Shown: one piece after another, positions 1-7,060 of the stretch
How positions within the stretch are numbered: the stretch's first letter is position 1
Layout: each line of letters opens with the position of its first letter
NCBI GenBank assembly: GCA_023664485.1
Contig: JAMPFK010000030.1
Coordinates: 1-26,924, forward strand
DNA length: 26,924 bases
Reading direction: 5' to 3'
DNA from: Bacteroides fragilis
GTDB taxonomy: Bacteria; Bacillota; Clostridia; Lachnospirales; Lachnospiraceae
Position numbers and translations under genes: made by a program
Notes under the pieces: generated by a model
What the model saw: the letters and a program-made list of their open reading frames with translations, nothing else
Told to the model about the DNA's origin: nothing
Databases searched by the model: none

Positions 1-49
1 CAGAGGACTGAAAATCCTCGTGTCACTGGTTCGATTCCGGTTCTGGGCA
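1..49 (+). tRNA. tRNA-Phe (GAA), 3' part only
   Basis: The window opens inside a tRNA gene. A 5-bp anticodon stem (3-7 with 15-19) encloses a seven-base loop whose bases 10-12 read GAA, so the isoacceptor is phenylalanine. The T arm follows (stem 25-29 with 37-41, loop TTCGATT), then the acceptor 3' strand 42-48 and discriminator A49. No CCA is encoded. The 5' half lies outside the window. Confidence 0.9.
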
Positions 50-147
50 TTTTGTTTTATGAGTAGTTTTCTTCTCAAAATTGTGTACCCGTTAAAACAG
101 ATTATCATGCAACAGATTTTCCGGAAGGAGAGACTCATAATTGTTAT

Positions 148-220
148 GGGCCACTAGCTCAGTTGGTAGAGCACTTGACTTTTAATCAAGTTGTCTGGGG
201 TTCAAATCCCCAGTGGCTCA
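148..220 (+). tRNA. tRNA-Lys (UUU)
   Basis: Complete 73-base cloverleaf. The acceptor stem GGGCCAC (148-154) pairs with GTGGCTC (213-219, one G-U), with discriminator A220. The anticodon stem is 174-178 with 186-190 and the loop bases 181-183 read TTT. The T arm is 196-200 with 208-212 around TTCAAAT. No CCA is encoded. It lies about 100 bases after tRNA-Phe, so both probably belong to one tRNA cluster. Confidence 0.96.
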
Positions 221-285
221 TTAAAGTAAGCAAGAGGCTGAAAGGGATTTGAACCCCTGTTCAACATCCCCGGTGGCTCATTAAA
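206..285 (+). repeat. Direct repeat of the tRNA-Lys 3' end
   Basis: Positions 206-225 (the last 15 bases of tRNA-Lys plus five flanking bases) recur at 266-285 with 19 of 20 bases identical; the only difference is A212 versus G272. The copies are exactly 60 bases apart. Duplication of a tRNA 3' end is what integrative elements leave at attachment sites, but no integrase is visible and the enclosed segment is tiny. It is read here as a scar or a partial tRNA duplication. Confidence 0.75.
226..263 (-). repeat. Inverted T-arm copy, tRNA-like remnant
   Basis: Positions 244-257 are the exact reverse complement of tRNA-Lys positions 197-210, a perfect 14-bp inverted repeat. Read on the minus strand, the segment has a T-stem, a TTCAAAT loop and an acceptor-like 3' strand, but no anticodon arm or D arm. 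It looks like the 3' fragment of an oppositely oriented tRNA. Transcribed with tRNA-Lys, it could pair with the T arm of the precursor. Confidence 0.55.
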
Positions 286-306
286 AATATTTTAAAAAAT
301 AATTAC

Positions 307-342
307 AAAACCCGAAAAGCACAGCAGCTGTTTTCGGGTTTT
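307..342 (+). terminator. Strong intrinsic terminator after the tRNA genes
   Basis: AAAACCCGAAAA (307-318) pairs perfectly over 12 bp with TTTTCGGGTTTT (331-342) around a 12-base loop, and T-rich sequence follows. The A-rich upstream flank means it can also act on the minus strand. It ends the tRNA transcription unit. Confidence 0.9.
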
Positions 343-532
343 ATTATATTCTGATGAAGTATATCCAACGAACAGGAAACATATTTTCAGTTATCATGCC
401 GGGCTGGAATCGATAAAGGTTCCCTGTTCGCATGCCCTTATCAAGGACCGGATAATAACCCCAAATGAATTTTCGTGTAATGAATGAAATCAATAAGAAA
501 ATGTGATATATTTTTATTAAATAAATTTCATT
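343..532. other. Non-coding stretch, no recognised feature
   Basis: AT-rich sequence between the tRNA terminator and the HD-domain remnant. I see no convincing gene, RNA or repeat. A minus-strand reading frame of 78 codons crosses it but has no recognisable protein features. Confidence 0.5.
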
Positions 533-722
533 ATGCAGTGGGATACACATGAAAGGGACAGCACGCACGACAAAGAACATATTTACAGAGTGCTGTATAC
601 GGCGATGGATATTGCGCGGACGGAGCAGAATGTGGAATATGCTGCGAGAGGTTCGTATGGCTTATGGCGAAGGAAAAAGGTTCTCCATGAAATGCTGGGA
701 AATACAGAGAGGGAATGATTGA
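533..722 (+). pseudogene. Degenerate HD-domain hydrolase remnant
   Basis: The frame from ATG 533 encodes a segment beginning STHDKEHIYRVLY, typical of the start of HD-superfamily phosphohydrolases (the His-Asp pair followed by a helix with I-RVL). After about 37 codons the similarity ends; this frame stops at 718. The adjacent frame, from an ATG near 630 to TGA 720-722, reads AYGEGKRFSMKCWEIQ and looks like the C-terminal piece of a protein. I infer an internal deletion plus frameshift in an HD protein of usually 150-200 residues. The remnant ends one base before the glycosyltransferase start and supplies its ribosome binding site. Alternatively, the 61-codon frame is a real small protein, which I think less likely. 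Confidence 0.45.
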
Positions 723-723
723 T

Positions 724-1911
724 ATGAAGAAAATAATGCTTTTTGAGGGCGATATCGAGACGCAGGGATATTTTTCAAATCAGCTGGCGGAAGCGTTCCA
801 GAAGATGGGGCACCAGACTTATATTTTTGATTTGAGCCGCCCGTGGAGCAGTACCAACCGTTTTTTTCAGTTCTTTGAAAAGGGGAATACGGTGCTCGTT
901 AATTTTAATTTTCATGGCATGAGCGGCGAGGAGATTTTTCTGGATGAGCATGACCGGATGATGTGGGATGCGCTGCGGATACCGAGCTATAATATCGTCG
1001 TGGATCACCCGATGTACTATCATCATTTTCTGGAGAAGCATCCAAAAGATTATCATCATATCAGTATCGACAGAAACCATGAGGCCTATATGCGGCGGTT
1101 TTTTCCGGAGATTTTAAACGGCCCGTTTCTTCCGCTCGCGGGGACGCAGCTGTATCCGAATAAATCATATACGCCGGCGGAGTACCGCAGGTATGATGTG
1201 ACGATGGCAGGAAACTATACGAGGCCGGAGCAGTTCGAGAAATATATTACAAGGATTGACGACGAGTACACGGCGTTTTATTATGGAATGACAGACGAGC
1301 TGCTCGCGCATCCGATGCGGACAGTGGAGGAGGTCGCCGAAGAGCATATCCGCAGGGAAATACCGGAGGTAACGGAGGAAGAACTGAAAAAGGTCATGAG
1401 CAAGCTGACTTTTATCGATTTATATGTCCGCTTCACAACGAGAGGGCAGGCGGTACGGGCGCTCGTTGACGCCGGCATTAAGGTGCATGTTTTTGGCGGC
1501 GGATGGGATGCGCTCGCATGCAAAAAACCGGAAAATCTGATAAACGGCAACAGTCTGGATTCGGTGGGCTGCCTGAAAAAATTATGCCAAAGCAAAATTT
1601 CTCTGAACGTAATGCCGTGGTTTCGCGACGGCGCGCATGATCGGATTTTTAATTCCATGCTGAACGGGGCGCTGTGCCTGACGGACAGCAGCGTTTATCT
1701 GAATGAGATTTTGCGGGATAAAGAAAACTGCAGATTATATTCGCCGGCGCGTCCGGAAGAGCTGCCGGATATGGTATACGGGCTGCTGGCCAATCCGACG
1801 AAGATGCAGGAAATCATTGATAATGGGTATGCGATGGCGAAGGCCGCGCATACATGGGAGCACCGCGCGGCGGTGCTGCATAACTTAATCGAAGAAAGGA
1901 AATCGTTATAG
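724..1911 (+). CDS. CgeB-like glycosyltransferase (group 1 C-terminal domain)
   Basis: A 395-residue protein without signal peptide or membrane segments. Residues 1-150 form a Rossmann-like N-terminal half, opening with a beta strand (KKIMLFEG) and containing a His/Tyr-rich stretch around DHPMYYHHF. From about residue 255 it has the second Rossmann domain of group 1 glycosyltransferases of the CgeB/YkvP type: the strand IKVHVFGGGW, then SLNVMPWF, then the donor-site region DRIFNSMLNGALCLTD, and the terminal AHTWEHRA helix. It probably transfers a sugar from a nucleotide donor to an unknown acceptor in the cytoplasm. ATG 724 is preferred over ATG 715 because AGAGGGA (707-713) lies ten bases before it but only one base before 715. 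The HD gene follows after one base, so the two are co-transcribed. Specific substrate unknown. Confidence 0.75.
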   Translation: MKKIMLFEGDIETQGYFSNQLAEAFQKMGHQTYIFDLSRPWSSTNRFFQFFEKGNTVLVNFNFHGMSGEEIFLDEHDRMMWDALRIPSYNIVVDHPMYYHHFLEKHPKDYHHISIDRNHEAYMRRFFPEILNGPFLPLAGTQLYPNKSYTPAEYRRYDVTMAGNYTRPEQFEKYITRIDDEYTAFYYGMTDELLAHPMRTVEEVAEEHIRREIPEVTEEELKKVMSKLTFIDLYVRFTTRGQAVRALVDAGIKVHVFGGGWDALACKKPENLINGNSLDSVGCLKKLCQSKISLNVMPWFRDGAHDRIFNSMLNGALCLTDSSVYLNEILRDKENCRLYSPARPEELPDMVYGLLANPTKMQEIIDNGYAMAKAAHTWEHRAAVLHNLIEERKSL

Positions 1912-1912
1912 G

Positions 1913-2548
1913 ATGGGAATTGCAGAGAAAATCAGGGAACGGAGATTGGAAAGGCTGAAAAAGAATTATGAGCGTTACCGCAGGATTCACGCGTTATTGC
2001 AGCAGTATGGAGACGATATTATCCGTTCCGATAATTTTCAGAAAACAAAAGGGCATATCCAGCATGGGAATATGACGGTCAACGATCATTGTTTGAGCGT
2101 TGCGCGGTACAGCCTGATCCTGAATAAGAAGCTGCGCCTGCACTGTAATCAGAGAGATTTGGTACGGGGTTCCCTGTTGCACGATTATTTTCTTTATGAC
2201 TGGCATGATAAGGCGTATGTGCCGGAGCGGAAAAGGCTGCATGGGTTCTGGCATCCGGGCATCGCTCTGCGGAATGCGGATAAGGAATATCAGCTGACGG
2301 ATATCCAGCGCGATATTATCAGGAAGCATATGTGGCCGCTGACGATCGTGCCGCCCGTGTGCCGGGAGTCATGGGTTGTTACGGGCGCGGATAAATACTG
2401 TTCCCTGATGGAGACGTTGAAGATTCATAAGGGGCATGGAAAGCGCTATGATTTTGCGGCGGCGAAACAAAAGCATGACGGAGAAAAATTCGATAAGGAG
2501 AAACAGATTGAATCATGGGAAAAGACAGGAAATAAGGCCGCTATGTGA
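1913..2548 (+). CDS. HD-domain phosphohydrolase
   Basis: A 211-residue soluble protein with the metal-binding residue order of HD phosphohydrolases: H59, the H90-D91 pair in LLHDYFLYDWHD, H110/H114, H139 and D160 in GADKYCSL. The first 30 residues are a highly charged helix. The family hydrolyses phosphate esters of nucleotides or signalling molecules; the substrate cannot be told from sequence. The gene starts one base after the glycosyltransferase stop, and its last 41 bases overlap the start of the downstream decarboxylase. The final 40 residues are low-complexity (Lys, Glu, Gln) and probably not part of the fold. The nearby HD remnant belongs to a different HD subgroup, so this does not look like its duplicate. 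Confidence 0.8.
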   Translation: MGIAEKIRERRLERLKKNYERYRRIHALLQQYGDDIIRSDNFQKTKGHIQHGNMTVNDHCLSVARYSLILNKKLRLHCNQRDLVRGSLLHDYFLYDWHDKAYVPERKRLHGFWHPGIALRNADKEYQLTDIQRDIIRKHMWPLTIVPPVCRESWVVTGADKYCSLMETLKIHKGHGKRYDFAAAKQKHDGEKFDKEKQIESWEKTGNKAAM

Positions 2549-3980
2549 AAGCCTTATCGATTATGGAAAGAAGGATTATTATCCTTATCATATGCCGGGG
2601 CATAAACGAAACGGCGGTATCGGAGAGCTTTCAGATTCTTTTCAGATAGATAAGATAGATATTACGGAAATAGACGGCTTCGATAATCTGCACCAGCCGG
2701 AGGGGATTCTCCGGGAGGCGCAGGAGCGGGCAGCCGCACTATATGGCGCAGAGGAGAGTTTTTTTCTGGTAAACGGGAGTACCTGCGGCATTTTGGCCGC
2801 GGTTTCGGCGGCAGCGGACAGGGGAGACAGGATCCTGATTGCGCGGAACTGCCATAAGTCGGTCTATTATGCGGCATTTTTGCGGGAATTGGAAGTAAGT
2901 TATCTTTATCCGGGAAAAATCCCGGAGTTCGATATTTCAGACGCTGTCAGCCCGGAGGACGTGAGGACGGCGCTGGAGCGGTTTCCCGAATGCCGTGCGG
3001 TGGTCGTAACTTCTCCGACCTATGAGGGCGTGATAGCGGATATCCGGGAGATTGGACGCATCGTTCATGAAAAGGATAAAATTTTGATCGTGGATGAAGC
3101 GCATGGCGCGCATTTGGGGCTGGCGCGGAATATGCCGGAAAATGCGGTGCGCCAGGGAGCGGATCTGGTTATCCACAGCCTGCATAAAACGCTGCCGTCC
3201 ATGACACAGACGGCGCTGCTGCATGTGGGCGGGAGCCGGGTAAACCGCGAAAGGCTGCGCCTGTACTTGAGAATCTATCAGTCGAGCAGCCCTTCGTATG
3301 TACTGATGGCAAGCATGGATGCCTGCCTTTTAGCGGTAAAAGAGAATGCAGAGGCCGATTTCGCGCGGCTTGAACGATACTACGAAAGCTTTATGCGTCG
3401 GATGGAAGCCTGCCGGAATATCCGTATCGGCCGCCCGGCGGCGATTTTGAGAAAAGGGTATTGTTTCCGGGCATGGGATATTTGTAAGCTGGTTATTTCC
3501 GTAAAAGGGACTTCCATGAACGGACAAGCGCTTTATGACGCGCTCAGGGATGAATTTCATCTGCAGATGGAGATGGCGGCGGCCAGCTATGTTTTGGCGA
3601 TTATGACGATCGCGGACGAAGAAGAGGGTTGGCAGAGATTGGCTGATGCATTACTGCGGATTGATGGTAGGATAGAAGAGAAAGCGGAATCGCCTTTATG
3701 GTCTGTGGAGCAGGCTCTGCCGTCTGCGAAAATGAGCATAGCGCAGGCGTTAAATAAAGTTTACGGCAGCCGCGCTTCTGACAACGTTAAGGAGGTTGCG
3801 CTCGCACAGGCGGCAGGCAGCGTCAGCGGCGGTTTTGTGTGCCTTTATCCGCCGGGGATTCCGCTTTTGGTTCCGGGGGAGGTCATTGAAGCGCACATGA
3901 TCGGGCAGATAGAAGAAAGCCTGGGACTCGGATTGTGCGTGCAGGGCGTATCCGCCGAAGGAACTGTTATTATTTGTTGA
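2508..3980 (+). CDS. yaaO: YaaO-type Orn/Lys/Arg decarboxylase family PLP enzyme
   Basis: A 490-residue fold-type I PLP enzyme of the ornithine/lysine/arginine decarboxylase family. The N-terminal motif YPYHMPGHKRN (25-35) is diagnostic. The cofactor pocket shows D196 and H199 in VDEAHGAH and the Schiff-base lysine K227 in HSLHKT. The C-terminal domain (about 380-490) contains the conserved YPPGIP loop. The reaction is probably decarboxylation of arginine or lysine for polyamine synthesis, though substrate assignment in this family is unreliable. I choose TTG 2508 because AAGGAG (2495-2500) lies seven bases upstream and the family N-terminus follows directly; the upstream ATG at 2436 would add 24 residues unlike the family. 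In Bacillus subtilis yaaO sits at the same place, upstream of tmk-yaaQ-yaaR-holB. It overlaps the HD gene by 41 bases, suggesting translational coupling. Confidence 0.85.
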   Translation: MNHGKRQEIRPLCESLIDYGKKDYYPYHMPGHKRNGGIGELSDSFQIDKIDITEIDGFDNLHQPEGILREAQERAAALYGAEESFFLVNGSTCGILAAVSAAADRGDRILIARNCHKSVYYAAFLRELEVSYLYPGKIPEFDISDAVSPEDVRTALERFPECRAVVVTSPTYEGVIADIREIGRIVHEKDKILIVDEAHGAHLGLARNMPENAVRQGADLVIHSLHKTLPSMTQTALLHVGGSRVNRERLRLYLRIYQSSSPSYVLMASMDACLLAVKENAEADFARLERYYESFMRRMEACRNIRIGRPAAILRKGYCFRAWDICKLVISVKGTSMNGQALYDALRDEFHLQMEMAAASYVLAIMTIADEEEGWQRLADALLRIDGRIEEKAESPLWSVEQALPSAKMSIAQALNKVYGSRASDNVKEVALAQAAGSVSGGFVCLYPPGIPLLVPGEVIEAHMIGQIEESLGLGLCVQGVSAEGTVIIC

Positions 3981-4059
3981 ATAAAATTGAAATTCCTATA
4001 GAAATATGGCATTATTAAAGAGAGAGGAAGTTTATTTCACAGGAAGGCATATTATTCAT

Positions 4060-4650
4060 ATGGGGAAAATAGTGTATCTGATGGGAAAGAGCTCATCGGG
4101 AAAAGATACTATTTATAAAAAATTATTGGAACAGGACAGTATCCGATTACAGAAAATTGTACCCTATACGACGAGGCCCATCCGTGCAGAGGAACAGGAC
4201 GGTGTGGAATATCATTTTACGGATGAGGCCGGATATCAGGAGCTTTTGCAGAAGGGAGAGGTCATCGAGGCCAGAATCTATCATACCTGCCACGGTATCT
4301 GGCGGTATTTTACGGTGGCGGATGATACGGTCCGGCTGTCGGAGCAGTCTTATTTGACGATCGGGACGCTGGAGGCTTATGAGCGGATCCGCAGGTTTTA
4401 TGGAGAAAATAAGGTGATTCCCGTTATGATCGAACTGGACGACGGGGAACGGCTGCAAAGGGCATTGGACAGGGAACGGGCGCAGGAGCGTCCGAAATAT
4501 GAGGAAATGTGCAGACGGTTTCTGGCGGACGCGGAAGATTTTTCGTCGGAGCGGCTGGCGGCGGCCGGTATTACACAGACTTTTCTGAACGACGATCTGG
4601 AACAGTGCCTTATCAAAATCATCGGATATTTAAAAGAATGCGGCGCATAA
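4060..4650 (+). CDS. Guanylate kinase-like protein
   Basis: A 196-residue P-loop kinase of the guanylate kinase fold. The P-loop GKSSSGKD spans residues 9-16. The nucleotide-monophosphate region reads YTTRPIRAEEQDGVEYHF, keeping R39, R42, E45 and Y51, with E70 following. The usual Tyr-Gly-Thr/Ser motif after E70 is replaced by HGIWRYFT, so GMP specificity is uncertain. ATG 4060 is chosen because AGGAAGG (4041-4047) precedes it and the protein then begins at the first beta strand; an in-frame ATG at 4006 has no evident binding site. In B. subtilis this operon position holds thymidylate kinase, so a different NMP kinase family occupies the slot here. Whether it phosphorylates GMP or something else is unknown. 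Confidence 0.75.
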   Translation: MGKIVYLMGKSSSGKDTIYKKLLEQDSIRLQKIVPYTTRPIRAEEQDGVEYHFTDEAGYQELLQKGEVIEARIYHTCHGIWRYFTVADDTVRLSEQSYLTIGTLEAYERIRRFYGENKVIPVMIELDDGERLQRALDRERAQERPKYEEMCRRFLADAEDFSSERLAAAGITQTFLNDDLEQCLIKIIGYLKECGA

Positions 4651-4671
4651 TGGGCGCATTGGAGGATTCAA

Positions 4672-5112
4672 GTGGAAATTAAAGTAAATCAGGTGCAGCA
4701 GCCTGTGCAGATCGAACAGCCACAGCAGGCGCAGGAGGCGGACGGCACATTCAAATTTACACTGGTCAGCCGGATCGAGGAGCAGGATTTACAGAACGCG
4801 CTGATGCAGATGATGGAAGAAATTACCAGACAGGGAGATAAGCTCGCCAAGCATCGGGATATCAAAGATATGAGGCGGTATCGGGCGCTGATTAAGGATT
4901 TCATGAATGAGATCGTCAACCGTTCCCATGCTTTTTCCAGAGAGAATTTTCTGGATCGGAAAGGGCGGCACCGCGTCTATGGCATTATCCGTCTGATAGA
5001 CAAGAATCTGGATGAGCTGGCGCAGGAACTCGTAAAGGATGAAAAGGACAATCTGGCGATTTTAAGTAAAATTGGAGAGATAAGGGGACTGCTTCTGGAT
5101 ATTTTCACATAA
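4672..5112 (+). CDS. yaaR: YaaR family protein (DUF327)
   Basis: A 146-residue soluble, mostly helical protein matching the YaaR family in length and in the motifs RYRALIKDFMNEIV and the Arg/Lys-rich stretch around RKGRHRVYGIIRLID. The first 30 residues are Gln-rich and probably disordered. Function in the family is unknown; it is conserved beside holB in Firmicutes, as here. Translation starts at GTG 4672, five bases after GGAGGA (4661-4666). The gene follows the kinase by 21 bases and precedes holB by 15, so it belongs to the same operon. Confidence 0.88.
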   Translation: MEIKVNQVQQPVQIEQPQQAQEADGTFKFTLVSRIEEQDLQNALMQMMEEITRQGDKLAKHRDIKDMRRYRALIKDFMNEIVNRSHAFSRENFLDRKGRHRVYGIIRLIDKNLDELAQELVKDEKDNLAILSKIGEIRGLLLDIFT

Positions 5113-5127
5113 GAAGGAGGGGGAGAG

Positions 5128-6117
5128 ATGGCAAAATTTACGGATATTATCGGACAGGAACAGATCAAAGAGCATTTACAGAATGCCATTGCCATGAATA
5201 AGGTATCTCATGCGTATATTATTAACGGCGAGCGGAGCTCCGGCAAGGAATTTGTCGCTAAGGTATTTGCAGCGGCGCTTCAGTGTGAAAAAGGAGGGAC
5301 AGAGCCCTGCGGGGAGTGCCATTCCTGCATTCAGGCGAAGAGCGGCAATCAGCCCGATATCATTTTCGTATCGCATGATAAGCCCAATTCGATCGGTGTG
5401 GAGGATATCAGGACGCAGATCAACAACGATATTGGCATTAAGCCTTACAGCAGCCCCAGAAAAGTATATATTATGAACGAAGGGGAGAAAATGACCGTAC
5501 AGGCGCAGAACGCTCTGCTGAAAACATTGGAAGAGCCGCCGGAGTACGCCGTTATTTTGATTTTGACGTCGAATGTGGATTCCCTTCTGCCGACGGTACT
5601 GAGCAGGTGCGTTGTTTTGAATATGAAGCCGGTTCCCGACCATAAGGTAAAGAAATTTTTGATGGAGGAACTGGAAATCCCGGATTATAAAGCGAATATC
5701 TGCGTAGCTTTTGCGAGAGGAAATATCGGGAAGGCTAAGATGCTCGCTTCCAGCGAAGAGTTTGAAAAGGTAAAGGAAGAGGCAGTCACGCTGGTAAAAT
5801 ACATCAATGATATGGATATCAGCGAAGTCGTAAAGGCGATTAAAAAGATTTCGGAGTATCAGTTCGATGTTACGGATTATCTGGATATCCTTTCCGTCTG
5901 GTACCGGGACGCGCTGTTGTTCAAAGCGACGAAGGATGCGAACAGCCTGATTTTTAAGAACGAGCTTCAATATATCCGCAGGGTGGCGGACAGGAGCACC
6001 TATGAAGGAATCGAAACGATCGTGAAGGCTTTACAGCAGGCGAAAAGAAGGCTGGAGGCCAATGTCAATTTCGATCTGACGATGGAATTACTTCTTCTGA
6101 CGATTCAGGAGAATTAA
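5128..6117 (+). CDS. holB: DNA polymerase III subunit delta'
   Basis: A 329-residue clamp-loader subunit. The AAA+ N-terminal domain starts with FTDIIGQ and has HAYIINGERSSGKE (28-41), where the Walker A loop is non-canonical (GERSSGKE), as is usual for delta'. The zinc module cysteines are C53, C61, C64 and C67. AQNALLKTLEEPP and the SRC motif of the sensor 1 / arginine-finger region follow. Domains II and III fill the C-terminal 160 residues. The protein works with delta and DnaX in loading the beta clamp. The binding site AAGGAGGGGG ends about six bases before ATG 5128. The position between yaaR and ricT matches B. subtilis. Confidence 0.94.
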   Translation: MAKFTDIIGQEQIKEHLQNAIAMNKVSHAYIINGERSSGKEFVAKVFAAALQCEKGGTEPCGECHSCIQAKSGNQPDIIFVSHDKPNSIGVEDIRTQINNDIGIKPYSSPRKVYIMNEGEKMTVQAQNALLKTLEEPPEYAVILILTSNVDSLLPTVLSRCVVLNMKPVPDHKVKKFLMEELEIPDYKANICVAFARGNIGKAKMLASSEEFEKVKEEAVTLVKYINDMDISEVVKAIKKISEYQFDVTDYLDILSVWYRDALLFKATKDANSLIFKNELQYIRRVADRSTYEGIETIVKALQQAKRRLEANVNFDLTMELLLLTIQEN

Positions 6118-6135
6118 TATGGAGGTTAATGGAGG

Positions 6136-7050
6136 ATGATAAAGGTAATAGGAGTGCGGTTTCGCGTTGCCGGGAAAATATATTATTTCGATCCCGGCAG
6201 GTTACAGATTAAGAAAGGGGATCATGTTATCGTAGAGACCGCGAGAGGGATTGAATACGGAACCGTCGTAGGAGATCCGAGAGAAGTGGCTGAGGATAAG
6301 GTCGTCCAGCCGTTAAAAGCGGTTCTGCGCGTAGCAACGCCCAAGGACGACGAACAGGAGGCGGCAAATAAGAAAAAGGAAAAGGATGCTTTTCAGATCT
6401 GTCTGGACAAGATCAGAAAGCATGAACTGCCGATGAAACTCATCGACGCGGAATATACGTTCGATAATAATAAAGTCCTGTTCTATTTTACCGCGGACGG
6501 CCGGATTGATTTCCGGGAGCTGGTCAAAGACCTGGCATCCGTTTTTAAGACGAGGATAGAGCTCCGTCAGATCGGGGTGCGGGATGAAACGAAGATCGTA
6601 GGAGGTATTGGGATCTGCGGCAGGGCGCTGTGCTGTCATACCCATTTGTCCGAGTTCGTTCCGGTCTCGATCAAAATGGCGAAGGAACAGAATCTTTCTT
6701 TAAATCCGACCAAGATATCGGGCGTCTGCGGAAGGCTGATGTGCTGTCTGAACCATGAAGAAGAGACCTATGAGGAGCTGAACAGAAAGCTGCCCAACGT
6801 AGGCGATTTTGTGACCACCTCGGACGGGCTGAAGGGCGAGGTGCACAGCGTCAACGTGCTGCGCCAGCTGGTGAAGGTCATCGTGGATGTGGATGATGAA
6901 AAAGAGATTCAGGAATATAAAGTAGAACAACTCCGGTTCCGGAAAAAGCATCATAAGAACCATAATAAGGATAAGACGGATGTGAATGCGGAGGAAATGA
7001 AGGAATTGAAAAAACTGGAGGACAATACCTCGAAACTGGATGATAACTAG
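6136..7050 (+). CDS. ricT: PSP1-domain protein RicT (YaaT)
   Basis: A 304-residue protein with the PSP1/RicT signature: N-terminal VIGVRFRVAGKIYYFDPG and two cysteine clusters, ICGRALCC (C161, C166, C167) and VCGRLMCC (C198, C203, C204). In B. subtilis RicT forms the Y-complex with RicA and RicF, carries an iron-sulfur cluster and promotes RNase Y-dependent maturation of polycistronic mRNAs. The C-terminal 40 residues are Lys/Glu-rich and probably disordered. GGAGG at 6121-6125 lies ten bases before ATG 6136; a second GGAGG directly abuts the start codon. The gene is preceded by holB as in other Firmicutes. Confidence 0.93.
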   Translation: MIKVIGVRFRVAGKIYYFDPGRLQIKKGDHVIVETARGIEYGTVVGDPREVAEDKVVQPLKAVLRVATPKDDEQEAANKKKEKDAFQICLDKIRKHELPMKLIDAEYTFDNNKVLFYFTADGRIDFRELVKDLASVFKTRIELRQIGVRDETKIVGGIGICGRALCCHTHLSEFVPVSIKMAKEQNLSLNPTKISGVCGRLMCCLNHEEETYEELNRKLPNVGDFVTTSDGLKGEVHSVNVLRQLVKVIVDVDDEKEIQEYKVEQLRFRKKHHKNHNKDKTDVNAEEMKELKKLEDNTSKLDDN

Positions 7051-7060
7051 GGAAAATACA

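Noticed and set aside
344..580. Minus-strand open frame of 78 codons ending at the tRNA terminator
   Set aside because: Its end lies next to the bidirectional terminator, which is suggestive, but the protein has no recognisable domain, no good ribosome binding site and an AT-rich, irregular composition.
5176..5970. Minus-strand open frame of 264 codons opposite holB
   Set aside because: It lies entirely inside a well-supported holB gene and its protein has no family features; it arises from the codon usage of the opposite strand.
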